Below are positions 7,673 through 13,759 of a DNA stretch of 35,247 nucleotides, piece after piece. Position 1 is the first letter of the stretch. The number at the start of each line of letters is the position of its first letter. The DNA is from DALYCO01 sp964535545 (lineage in GTDB: Bacteria > Patescibacteriota > Minisyncoccia > Phycocordibacterales > UBA9973): assembly GCA_964535545.1 (NCBI GenBank), contig CAZHUT010000003.1, positions 1 through 35,247 on the forward strand, in the 5' to 3' direction. The position numbers and the translations under genes are program-made. The notes beneath the pieces were generated by a model, which worked only from the letters and a program-made list of their open reading frames with translations, did no database searches and was not told where the DNA came from.

Positions 7673-7936
7673 CTACTGCGCAACACAAGCCTTGCATGCT
7701 TCTTTGCACTTGTCGCACTTGCATCCGATCAAAATTCCAATCGTTGCAATACCGACTAAGAGGTAAATGATTGCTTCAACCACTGGCAAGCTCTTGAAAA
7801 TGAGATTAACCACGTTGAGATTGCTGTGAATCAGCATTCCCAAACCTGTAAGACCCCAGTTCAAGCCGCCGATAACAACGAGCACGTATGCGATAGTACT
7901 CGACACACATCCTCCGCTACATCGATGCATCATCAT
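7673..7936 (-). CDS. DUF378 small membrane protein with Cys-rich ends
   Basis: 87 aa. Two membrane helices around a GGLNWGLTGLG turn, the hallmark of DUF378 (YuzA-like) proteins, and a second segment VVEAIIYLLVGIATIGILIG. The N-terminus has HRCSGGC and the C-terminus has the Cys string CKCDKCKEACKAC, six Cys in total at the tail, which the plain DUF378 family does not usually have to my knowledge. This could be a metal-binding tail facing the cytoplasm. It is upstream of zinc-ribbon paralog C. Family function unknown. Confidence 0.85.
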   Translation of the reverse strand: MMMHRCSGGCVSSTIAYVLVVIGGLNWGLTGLGMLIHSNLNVVNLIFKSLPVVEAIIYLLVGIATIGILIGCKCDKCKEACKACVAQ

Positions 7937-8035
7937 ATGATTTAAAGTTCTGGTTAGTAATGGACCTTTACCATATTCATTATACCACTATCTATTTCTA
8001 GAAAATATGGTAAAACTAGGGAAAACTATACCAAC

Positions 8036-8890
8036 ATGCTTGTACAACTTTTTATCTTTGGATGGCGTATTGCTGAATTCATTGAAAACCTGCCCGAAAC
8101 GTTTACCTACAAACTGATTATGAGCCTACGGCCGTTCGCCACTATCCCAATCGCTCTTTTGACCATCTTTGGTTACAAAATTGCCGGGATACCAGTTAAC
8201 TGGCCTGTTGTCGCAGAAGTTTTTGCCATAGGCTGCCTCACCATGCTCACGAATGATTATATAGATCGAGATAACGACACAAAGAAAGGTAAGACTTTTG
8301 TGAAGGAGCATGAAAAATTATTTTTCAAAATAGTTACTATTGGCTGGATAGCTGTAACAACAATCAGTTACCTCCTCTATTATCCCCTTGCTTCGCAAAA
8401 TCTCTTACTTCTGTCTTTGATTGTGATTGGCATCGGTTATTCCTTTGCTCGACACATTACGTTTCTACCCACACTCCTGGTTGCTGGTGCCGGTGCGTCG
8501 CCGATCCTTTTCGGCTTTATTGAAAATCATACAGATGCAGCATTTTTTTCCTTTATTATTGTCTTCGTGTTTATGCTGGCAAGCGAAATACTAAAGGATT
8601 GTGCCGATGCGGAAAGTGATGAAGGATACAAGACGACTCTTATCACTGGCGGAATATGCAGCAAAAAAGAAGCATACTATGGCTCAGCAGTTTTATACTT
8701 AGCATCAATAACGTTTATGGATTTCCTTACTGGAATGCTCGACAAGCACACCTCCTTAAACCTAGCTGGCATGATACTGATGGCAATGTCTTTGACATTG
8801 ATGATCTTGGTACCAAATCGATTCTATAGGCTTATTGAGCGAGGATTTGATATCGGCTCTGCTATCGTTCTGATAAGTTTGTTAGTTTGA
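8036..8890 (+). CDS. UbiA-family prenyltransferase
   Basis: 284 aa polytopic protein. UbiA enzymes transfer a prenyl chain from a prenyl diphosphate to an aromatic ring or to another acceptor, at the membrane, using two Asp-rich motifs that bind magnesium. Both are visible: NDYIDRDNDTKKGK (about residue 79) and the second, EILKDCADAESDEGYKTT (about residue 181). A usual UbiA-type opening MSLRPFATIPIALLTIFGY starts at residue 30, so the ATG at 8123 is an alternative start. About eight hydrophobic segments. It is alone on the plus strand inside the zinc-ribbon cluster, ends in UGA and has its own terminator. Acceptor unknown (quinone, heme or archaeal-type lipid cannot be distinguished). Confidence 0.85.
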   Translation: MLVQLFIFGWRIAEFIENLPETFTYKLIMSLRPFATIPIALLTIFGYKIAGIPVNWPVVAEVFAIGCLTMLTNDYIDRDNDTKKGKTFVKEHEKLFFKIVTIGWIAVTTISYLLYYPLASQNLLLLSLIVIGIGYSFARHITFLPTLLVAGAGASPILFGFIENHTDAAFFSFIIVFVFMLASEILKDCADAESDEGYKTTLITGGICSKKEAYYGSAVLYLASITFMDFLTGMLDKHTSLNLAGMILMAMSLTLMILVPNRFYRLIERGFDIGSAIVLISLLV

Positions 8891-8906
8891 ATTGTAATTC
8901 TACTAT

Positions 8907-8936
8907 TCGCCGCGGAAACCCCGTGGCGATTTTTTT
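8907..8936 (+). terminator. intrinsic terminator of the UbiA-like gene
   Basis: Nine-pair stem 8907-8915 / 8921-8929 (one G-T pair), loop AAACC, then seven T residues (8930-8936). Confidence 0.88.
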
Positions 8937-8960
8937 GGCAACGACGGGAATCAAACCCGC
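8936..8960 (-). pseudogene. tRNA 3'-end relic (T-arm and acceptor strand)
   Basis: Read on the minus strand, the sequence has a T-arm, GCGGG TTTGATT CCCGT, followed by a seven-base acceptor-like strand and an A. No matching 5' acceptor strand (GGCAACG) exists in the 75 nt upstream, which is coding sequence of paralog D. The T-loop has T where the conserved C56 should be. It begins 4 nt after the stop codon of paralog D. It looks like a leftover 3' half of a tRNA gene, as left by integration or rearrangement. Confidence 0.4.
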
Positions 8961-8964
8961 ATGC

Positions 8965-10635
8965 TTAGACCACCTCCTGTTGATAACAACTTTCACAGTA
9001 GACGATTTCTGGTCGTTCGGGCGCATAGTTAGTTACGATTGCTTTATGGCAGTGCGCGCAAGTCCGATCCCAGAATTTGTATGGACCGCGACGAAGCACG
9101 CGAGCGTGGTGACGGCAGTAGAAGCATCTGCGCGGAATCGGCAGATTCATTTTCTTGTAGAACTGCAATTCCTGAGCGGTGATTCGATAGTTTCGTTCGC
9201 AGGATGTGCATTTCAAAATTTCGTTTGTGATAGTTTCTGAAACATCCTTGATCTGATCAGGAATGTTTTCCGGCAAGAGCGTCTCCTTCCCTTTTGTCAT
9301 CTGAATATCATCCTGCCAGCCAAGTCCGAGTTTAGCCGCTTCTTCTTTTGTCATTGGGAAGTTATCCTGCCCTACTGTTTCGTTGTAACCAAACGGTGCA
9401 AGCTCGGGCGGCATAATCAAACCGTAAAGATCTTGGGATTCGAGCTCCTTAATGATATGCTCGCGAATTTTTTCGTATTCTTCTTTAGGATATTCGTAGT
9501 TAAAGATTGAATATTTTCCGTTTTTAAGGGCATCACAAGCAATACAATCACTGCAATTTGTAATATAAAAGCTATGCAAGATATTCTGCGAATGCTCAAC
9601 ACCATAGGAGCCGATAACATTTGAGGAATAACCTGTGCCGACAACTTCGAGTACCTGTTCGCATTTCGTGCCGTAACCGATCGTACCGATGGAATCTTTG
9701 ATTTCCTTTGAAGAGAAAACGTATCGGCAATCCTCTCCTTTGGCAATTTCCATCGAGTCATGCACACTCTTGCATTCAAAAAGGTAATCGCCGTTCGAAT
9801 CAACTGTCTTCAAATTGTTGTTTTCGCGGTGCGGGAATTTGAGTTTGAACGCTTCAAATTTCTGGCGCATTTCTTCCATCTTGGCATAGCTGCCGAGGAC
9901 TTCTGCAAGTCGCTTTTCATATTCTTCTTTCGTAAGTTGCTCATTGAACCAGTAGTAGCTCTTGTTGCGCATGTTCACACAGCCAAAACAATTAATCAGA
10001 CCACTGCCGTTGTAAATGAAGTATGAATCGACACACGAAACGACATTCTGTCCCCAAACAACACCATTGCACTGCTGGATGTTTACGGATTCGTATGAAC
10101 GTTCCATGGTAACGCCGAAATACAAGTCGGATGAATCTTTGCCGTATTTGATACCGCGGGAGTACAGCAATTCTTCCGCAGGTGAGGTGTTGAAAACGAG
10201 GTAGCAGTTCTTACAACCCGAAGCCATATTTACATATTCACTGTTGATGTTTTCGCCATCGCCATGAGAAAGATATGTGGCAATCTTTGGAACTTCTTCC
10301 AAAAATTCTTTCAGCTGCTCGATGTACGGTCGGTTGAAATCATACGGTTTGCCATAGCTCTTGCGATCCCATTTTTCTGAGTAGTAGCATTCGTAACAGT
10401 AAATCTTGTACGGCAATTTTGGGTTATACATTGTCACAATTCCCTTGCTGCACAAGTCGCACTTCCGACCAGAATAGAGTGTAGTTTCATTACGCCACAT
10501 TGAACGCATCTTGAAACGACATTCTGGACAAACTTTCGGTGCTGGCACTTTCATTTTTTTGTAAAAATTCAAGTCATCCTCATCGAGCGAGAATTCGTGG
10601 GCGCAGCGGGTGCATGTACGGGTTTCTTGAGTCAT
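8965..10635 (-). CDS. Cys-rich double-zinc-ribbon protein, paralog D (most complete)
   Basis: 556 aa, from the ATG at 10635, which is 1 nt past the ruvX stop; an in-frame ATG 60 nt further up lies inside ruvX and is not preferred. This copy keeps all eight N-terminal ribbon ligands: C8/C11 with C36/C39, and C59/C62 with C80/C83, plus the C-terminal set C476/C479 with C504/C507, and C526/C529 with C547/C550. The middle has the repeated NCFGCVNMRNKSYYWFN and NCSDCIACDALKNGKY modules, each followed by an EEY helix. Both terminal ribbons share the pattern LxFYKKMxxPxPxxCxxCR, so the protein looks internally duplicated. Last gene of the unit 11450 to 8965. Likely the ancestral-type copy; function unknown. 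Confidence 0.8.
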   Translation of the reverse strand: MTQETRTCTRCAHEFSLDEDDLNFYKKMKVPAPKVCPECRFKMRSMWRNETTLYSGRKCDLCSKGIVTMYNPKLPYKIYCYECYYSEKWDRKSYGKPYDFNRPYIEQLKEFLEEVPKIATYLSHGDGENINSEYVNMASGCKNCYLVFNTSPAEELLYSRGIKYGKDSSDLYFGVTMERSYESVNIQQCNGVVWGQNVVSCVDSYFIYNGSGLINCFGCVNMRNKSYYWFNEQLTKEEYEKRLAEVLGSYAKMEEMRQKFEAFKLKFPHRENNNLKTVDSNGDYLFECKSVHDSMEIAKGEDCRYVFSSKEIKDSIGTIGYGTKCEQVLEVVGTGYSSNVIGSYGVEHSQNILHSFYITNCSDCIACDALKNGKYSIFNYEYPKEEYEKIREHIIKELESQDLYGLIMPPELAPFGYNETVGQDNFPMTKEEAAKLGLGWQDDIQMTKGKETLLPENIPDQIKDVSETITNEILKCTSCERNYRITAQELQFYKKMNLPIPRRCFYCRHHARVLRRGPYKFWDRTCAHCHKAIVTNYAPERPEIVYCESCYQQEVV

Positions 10636-10636
10636 G

Positions 10637-11059
10637 TTATTTTTTATTTTGCTTATCGAGATAACGCTGGAGGATAAGAGCTGCGGCGCTGGCATCTAGG
10701 TTCTCTGGCGCGGCAAACTTCGTTTGCCGCGCATTATTCACCTCCTTCCCCTGTCTCCCATGCGCCTCAAATGACGTCAAAAATTCCTTTTCAAAACGAA
10801 CCGGCACTTCAAACCGCCGTTCAAGCGCATCCGCAAATCCCTTGATCTGTTTCTGTACAGGATTTTCTTGTCCATCCAACCCAATCGATTCACCCATGAC
10901 AATCTCGTCAATCTTTTCGCTTCGGACAATATCTTCGATTGCAGCCGTCAGTCCGATCGTATTTTCAAAAACTGCATGAGGAAAAGCCAAAGTACCACTG
11001 TCGTCAGACAGAGCCAACCCTACGCGCTTTGTTCCATAATCAATTCCCAAATATTTCAT
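10637..11059 (-). CDS. ruvX: RuvX / YqgF family resolvase-like nuclease
   Basis: 140 aa, full length. RuvX has an RNase H-like fold and acts in pre-16S rRNA 5'-end maturation and possibly Holliday-junction resolution. The first motif MKYLGIDYGTKRVGLALSDD holds the catalytic Asp; IDEIVMGESIGLDG matches the usual IVVGLPxxxDG; FEKEFLTSFEAHG matches the DERxxTxxA block, here with Glu-Lys-Glu; and ENLDASAAALILQRYLD gives the C-terminal Asp in the DxxAAxxILQxYL motif. It sits between a hydrophilic protein gene (stop 1 nt upstream) and paralog D (1 nt downstream), a tightly coupled three-gene unit. Confidence 0.93.
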   Translation of the reverse strand: MKYLGIDYGTKRVGLALSDDSGTLAFPHAVFENTIGLTAAIEDIVRSEKIDEIVMGESIGLDGQENPVQKQIKGFADALERRFEVPVRFEKEFLTSFEAHGRQGKEVNNARQTKFAAPENLDASAAALILQRYLDKQNKK

Positions 11060-11060
11060 A

Positions 11061-11450
11061 TTATTCTTTGTCGTTATTTATATACGAGTCGAGCGGATTT
11101 GTCGGATCATGCGGAGACAGCATCTCAGTAGTAAATGATGTGCCACTATGCGGATCCTTGTACAAATTGTGCTTCAGGTCAGTACCGCTAATTTTGTTCG
11201 GTTTTTCGCTATTTTTCTGTTTTGGTCTTTCTTCTCCACCAATAGGACCCTCCTTCTTTTTCTTGAACATGTTAGAAATTTCCTCCATGATTTTCTTGAT
11301 CTTGTTCTCTTTTACTATCGGGTCTTCTTTATAAACAAGCTGCGGCATGACAGGAATAACCTTTGGCTCTGCAGGAGTCTCAGATTTGGGTAGTTCATCC
11401 TCAGTATGAAAGCCTTCATGTGGCGGTAATGGTGGGTCCTTGTGTTCCAT
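11061..11450 (-). CDS. hydrophilic Pro/Lys-rich protein of unknown function
   Basis: 129 aa from ATG at 11450. The open frame extends 15 codons upstream to a TTG at 11495, but an extended -10 lies 7 nt before the ATG, so the ATG fits a leaderless start. The protein is charged and low in hydrophobic residues: Pro-rich start (DPPLPPHE), a central basic helix ENKIKKIMEEISNMFKKKK, and a Thr/Pro-rich end. No membrane segment and no recognised domain; probably largely disordered. First gene of the unit with ruvX and paralog D. Confidence 0.65.
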   Translation of the reverse strand: MEHKDPPLPPHEGFHTEDELPKSETPAEPKVIPVMPQLVYKEDPIVKENKIKKIMEEISNMFKKKKEGPIGGEERPKQKNSEKPNKISGTDLKHNLYKDPHSGTSFTTEMLSPHDPTNPLDSYINNDKE

Positions 11451-11457
11451 ATGCCAC

Positions 11458-11466
11458 AGTGTACCA
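11458..11466 (-). promoter_or_regulatory. extended -10 of the 11450-8965 operon
   Basis: TGGTACACT on the minus strand, 7 nt before ATG 11450. No good -35. It predicts a leaderless mRNA covering the hydrophilic protein, ruvX and paralog D. Confidence 0.5.
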
Positions 11467-11500
11467 ATAAAGCTCGATTTCCGCACGAGGGGCAAGAATG

Positions 11501-11529
11501 TTGAATTTTTCAGCTTTTCCTGCTAGTAT
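11501..11529 (+). promoter_or_regulatory. promoter of tRNA-Ser
   Basis: TTGAAT (11501-11506), 17-nt spacer, extended -10 TGC TAGTAT (11521-11529). It lies 48 nt upstream of the mature tRNA 5' end. Confidence 0.75.
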
Positions 11530-11577
11530 GTCGTAGTTCGCAACCGGTCCCATAGTGCGCATATGGGCAAAGCACCT

Positions 11578-11664
11578 GGAGGTGTGGCTGAGTGGTTGAA
11601 GGCACTTGTCTTGAAAACAAGAGACCATTTACGTGGTCCGTGAGTTCGAATCTCACCGCCTCCG
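11578..11664 (+). tRNA. tRNA-Ser (anticodon UGA)
   Basis: 87 nt. Acceptor GGAGGTG (11578-11584) pairs with CGCCTCC (11657-11663) with one G-T pair; discriminator G 11664. Anticodon stem CTTGT/ACAAG with loop CTTGAAA gives anticodon TGA. A long variable arm (GACCATTTACGTGGTC) marks a class II Ser tRNA. T-arm GTGAG TTCGAAT CTCAC. CCA is not encoded. Confidence 0.97.
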
Positions 11665-11677
11665 CATCCAACAAAGT

Positions 11678-11701
11678 AACCGCCAATAAGGCGGTTTTTT
11701 G
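11678..11701 (+). terminator. terminator after tRNA-Ser
   Basis: AACCGCC (11678-11684), loop AATAA, GGCGGTT (11690-11696), continuing into TTTT. Closely placed behind the tRNA. Confidence 0.85.
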
Positions 11702-11726
11702 CTACCAATCTTGTTATTACATTGAA

Positions 11727-11735
11727 TGCTATAAT
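11727..11735 (+). promoter_or_regulatory. extended -10 of the small zinc-ribbon gene
   Basis: TGCTATAAT, 6 nt before the ATG at 11742; leaderless start expected. The -35 is not clear. Confidence 0.65.
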
Positions 11736-11741
11736 CTAAAT

Positions 11742-11999
11742 ATGAAAACAACAAACCCATGCACAGCCTGCGAAAGCTGCTTGATGCCTTTTTCCAAGGA
11801 TCCGGGCGTTCGCGAAAATGAGCGCTACTGCTCATATTGTTATAAAAATGGAAAGCTCTGTTATGAGGGCAACGATCTCAAGGAATTTCAGAAGATATGT
11901 TACGAACAGATGCGTAAAGACGGCCTCTCATGGCCGTTGGCGAAATTCTATACATACATGATTCGATTCGCGCCACGCTGGAAACAGTCAAAAAAATAA
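11742..11999 (+). CDS. small putative zinc-ribbon protein
   Basis: 85 aa. The N-terminal half has CTACESCLMPFSKDP and, after the gap, ERYCSYCYKNGKLCYEG, giving a four-Cys ribbon (CxxC or CxxCx...CxYCY). This matches the Pfam-style 'putative zinc ribbon' proteins (Zn_ribbon_2 type) with the signature CxxCGMP...YCxYCYxxG. The second half is helical and basic (YTYMIRFAPRWKQSKK). An open frame extends upstream through the tRNA, but the ATG at 11742 next to the extended -10 is the credible start. Cytosolic; role unknown, usually seen as stand-alone proteins. Confidence 0.8.
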   Translation: MKTTNPCTACESCLMPFSKDPGVRENERYCSYCYKNGKLCYEGNDLKEFQKICYEQMRKDGLSWPLAKFYTYMIRFAPRWKQSKK

Positions 12000-12004
12000 T
12001 TTTA

Positions 12005-12013
12005 TGCTAGTAT
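12005..12013 (+). promoter_or_regulatory. extended -10 upstream of a structured leader
   Basis: TGCTAGTAT, identical to the -10 of tRNA-Ser and of the RNA at the left end. The transcript would start near 12020 and enter the hairpin at 12031. Confidence 0.55.
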
Positions 12014-12030
12014 AAATTCGTGGAAAATTG

Positions 12031-12079
12031 GCCATAAGACTCCCCTTGCAGAACCCACTGAACAACAAGGACTTATGGC
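12031..12079 (+). promoter_or_regulatory. structured 5' leader hairpin
   Basis: GCCATAAG (12031-12038) pairs perfectly with CTTATGGC (12072-12079); inside it CCTTG (12044-12048) pairs with CAAGG (12066-12070), leaving a 17-nt apical loop. It lies between the promoter and the 54-aa gene. It could be a cis-regulatory leader or part of a small RNA. A TATAAT at 12108-12113 may be a second promoter closer to the gene. Confidence 0.4.
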
Positions 12080-12129
12080 TGCCACGCAACTGGGTGAAGG
12101 TCGAAAGTATAATTACTTTGTCTTCCACC

Positions 12130-12294
12130 ATGGAAACAGAAGAAAAATACAAGGATCACTATGAAGAATCGATGAAGCACTGGCGTAGCTGGGGCTCATG
12201 GTTCTCCTGGGGATCGCCGGTCGGATTGGGACTCTTCCTGATCGCCATCGGAGTGTTCTTGGTGCTTTTGCATCTCGCAAACATCATCCACTAG
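12130..12294 (+). CDS. 54-aa single-pass membrane protein
   Basis: 54 aa from ATG 12130. The first 22 residues are highly charged (METEEKYKDHYEESMKHW), then a Trp/Ser/Gly stretch (SWGSWFSWGSP), then one membrane helix GLGLFLIAIGVFLVLLHL to the end. An in-frame TTG at 12028 would add 34 residues but would put the leader hairpin inside the coding region and is not preferred. No recognised family. It has its own terminator directly behind it. Confidence 0.65.
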   Translation: METEEKYKDHYEESMKHWRSWGSWFSWGSPVGLGLFLIAIGVFLVLLHLANIIH

Positions 12295-12300
12295 CATCAG

Positions 12301-12320
12301 CCCCGCTTCGGCGGGGTTTT
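12301..12320 (+). terminator. terminator of the 54-aa gene
   Basis: CCCCGC, loop TTCG, GCGGGG, then TTTT. A UUCG tetraloop hairpin 6 nt after the stop. Confidence 0.9.
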
Positions 12321-12330
12321 GCTTTGGCTA

Positions 12331-12339
12331 TGGTAGGAT
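12331..12339 (+). promoter_or_regulatory. extended -10 of the hydrolase gene
   Basis: TGGTAGGAT, 6 nt before ATG 12346. The AGGAG next to the ATG is too close (1 nt) to act as a normal Shine-Dalgarno site. Confidence 0.4.
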
Positions 12340-12345
12340 AGGAGC

Positions 12346-12954
12346 ATGAAAGCACAGAAACAGATTCTCTATATTCATGGGGGCATGACTTTTAAGACCC
12401 ATAAGGAATATATCCATTATCTCAAGACGCGAAGCATTTCTATCGATAAGCAAAGCTGGTCAGGATCATACCTGGATAAAAAACTCGGCAAGGCGTATCA
12501 AATCATTCGTCCTCGCATGCCATGGCCTGAAAACTCAAAATATGAGGAGTGGAAAATTCACTTCGAACTCCATTTCCCCTTTCTAAAAAATGATGTAATC
12601 TTGATCGGCAAATCGCTCGGCGGTATCTTCTTAGCCAAATATCTTTCAGAAAATACATTCCCTAAAAAAATTAAAGCTGTATTTCTTGTTGCCCCGCCTT
12701 TTGATGATACGGTTTCCGGTGAAGATTTGCGCAAAGATTTTTGGCTGAAAAAAGATTTGGCCTTGCTAGAGAAGCAGACAAAAAACCTCTATCTCATGTT
12801 CTCCGAGGACGATCCTTGTGTGCCAATTTCTCATGCAGACAAATATGAAGGAAAACTCGGCAAAGGAATTTTTATCATATTCAAACATAATGGCCATTTT
12901 TCTATTCCTGAATTTCCGGAGATAGTGGCGATGATTAAAAAACTTGGAAAGTAA
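12346..12954 (+). CDS. alpha/beta hydrolase (RBBP9/YdeN-like)
   Basis: 202 aa. The N-terminal strand QILYIHGGMTF holds the oxyanion-type HGG; the nucleophile elbow is VILIGKSLGGIFLAKYL (GxSxGG, Ser about residue 89); the acid is in LMFSEDDPCVPISHA; and the catalytic His is in FKHNGHFSIPEFPEI near the C-terminus. Together they form a Ser-Asp-His triad in the order of RBBP9-like serine hydrolases, with the usual length. No signal peptide, so cytosolic. The substrate is unknown. A single gene with its own -10, upstream of the ABC operon. Confidence 0.85.
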   Translation: MKAQKQILYIHGGMTFKTHKEYIHYLKTRSISIDKQSWSGSYLDKKLGKAYQIIRPRMPWPENSKYEEWKIHFELHFPFLKNDVILIGKSLGGIFLAKYLSENTFPKKIKAVFLVAPPFDDTVSGEDLRKDFWLKKDLALLEKQTKNLYLMFSEDDPCVPISHADKYEGKLGKGIFIIFKHNGHFSIPEFPEIVAMIKKLGK

Positions 12955-12960
12955 GTCTCG

Positions 12961-12989
12961 TTGGTCATAGTTCTTTTTTGTGCTACAGT
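12961..12989 (+). promoter_or_regulatory. promoter of the ABC exporter operon
   Basis: TTGGTC (12961-12966), 17-nt spacer, extended -10 TGC TACAGT (12981-12989). The ATG at 13000 follows 10 nt after, leaving almost no leader. Confidence 0.6.
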
Positions 12990-12999
12990 TTTTTAAGCT

Positions 13000-13758
13000 A
13001 TGATCGAAATCAAAAATCTCAGGAAGGTCTTCACTTACAACGGCAAAAAGATTCTGGCCGTTGATGATATCAATCTCACCATTCAACAAGGAGAAGCTGT
13101 GGCCTTCATCGGTCCGAACGGCGCTGGTAAATCGACAACCATCAAGATGCTGACGGGTATTTTATGGCCGACGAGCGGAGAGGTTCGAGTGTTAGGACTC
13201 TCACCTCAGTACTACCGCGAAGCGGTCGTGCAGCAAATCGGCGCGGTCTTCGGTCAGCGTAGCAATCTCCTGCCAAACCTACCTGCTGAAGATTCCCTCC
13301 GACTGATGGGTGTCATGTATGGACTTTCAAACAAAGAGATCGAAAAACGCATTCTCGACCTCCGAGACCTGCTCGATCTTACTTCATTCAAAGACCAACC
13401 AATTCGCACCCTTTCTCTAGGCCAGCGTATGCGTGTTGAGATTGCTTGCGCTCTTATCCATAATCCAAAAATTCTTTTCCTCGATGAACCAAGCATCGGT
13501 CTCGACATCATCGCCAAGCAAAATTTGCGCGAAACACTGCAGTTATTACGAAGCAAGCATAATATGACTATCTTCCTGACATCGCATGATGTCGGAGACA
13601 TTGAAGCGATCTGCGATCGAACTATCGTTGTAAACCACGGCAAAATCGTCGTGGATGAACCGACCAGCGAGCTCTACAAGCTCGTCGACCAGGAAAAGAA
13701 AATGGTTATGATGGGACCGTCACTCGAAGAAGTGCTCGTTAAGCTCTACCGAGAATAA
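13000..13758 (+). CDS. ABC-2 type exporter, ATP-binding protein
   Basis: 252 aa. Walker A GPNGAGKST (about residues 39-47), Q-loop region IGAVFGQRSNLLPNL, signature LSLGQRMRVEIACAL, Walker B ILFLDEPSIGLD, and the switch His in IFLTSHDVGDIE. The NH2-end and the LSLGQRMR signature resemble the daunorubicin/NatA class of ABC-2 exporters. The following two genes are paired permeases of the ABC-2 (DUF990) type, so this is the motor of a three-gene exporter. The next gene starts 1 nt after the stop. Substrate unknown. Confidence 0.93.
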   Translation: MIEIKNLRKVFTYNGKKILAVDDINLTIQQGEAVAFIGPNGAGKSTTIKMLTGILWPTSGEVRVLGLSPQYYREAVVQQIGAVFGQRSNLLPNLPAEDSLRLMGVMYGLSNKEIEKRILDLRDLLDLTSFKDQPIRTLSLGQRMRVEIACALIHNPKILFLDEPSIGLDIIAKQNLRETLQLLRSKHNMTIFLTSHDVGDIEAICDRTIVVNHGKIVVDEPTSELYKLVDQEKKMVMMGPSLEEVLVKLYRE

Positions 13759-13759
13759 T

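Noticed and set aside
8881..8890. UGA recoding as in some CPR lineages
   Set aside because: UGA ends the UbiA-like gene and is followed by a terminator 16 nt later; ordinary glycine codons are used throughout and no gene needs UGA read as sense.
8936..9011. A complete tRNA overlapping the end of paralog D
   Set aside because: The acceptor partner GGCAACG, a D-arm and an anticodon arm cannot be found in the 75 nt upstream; only the 3' end is tRNA-like.
3703..10635. Paralogs B, C and D as CaiB/BaiF-type CoA transferases
   Set aside because: I see no CoA-transferase fold motifs; the proteins are dominated by zinc-ribbon Cys pairs. Any such database label would be an error.
11061..11495. A longer N-terminus of the hydrophilic protein starting at 11495
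   Set aside because: That start is TTG and lies upstream of the -10 box that serves the ATG at 11450.
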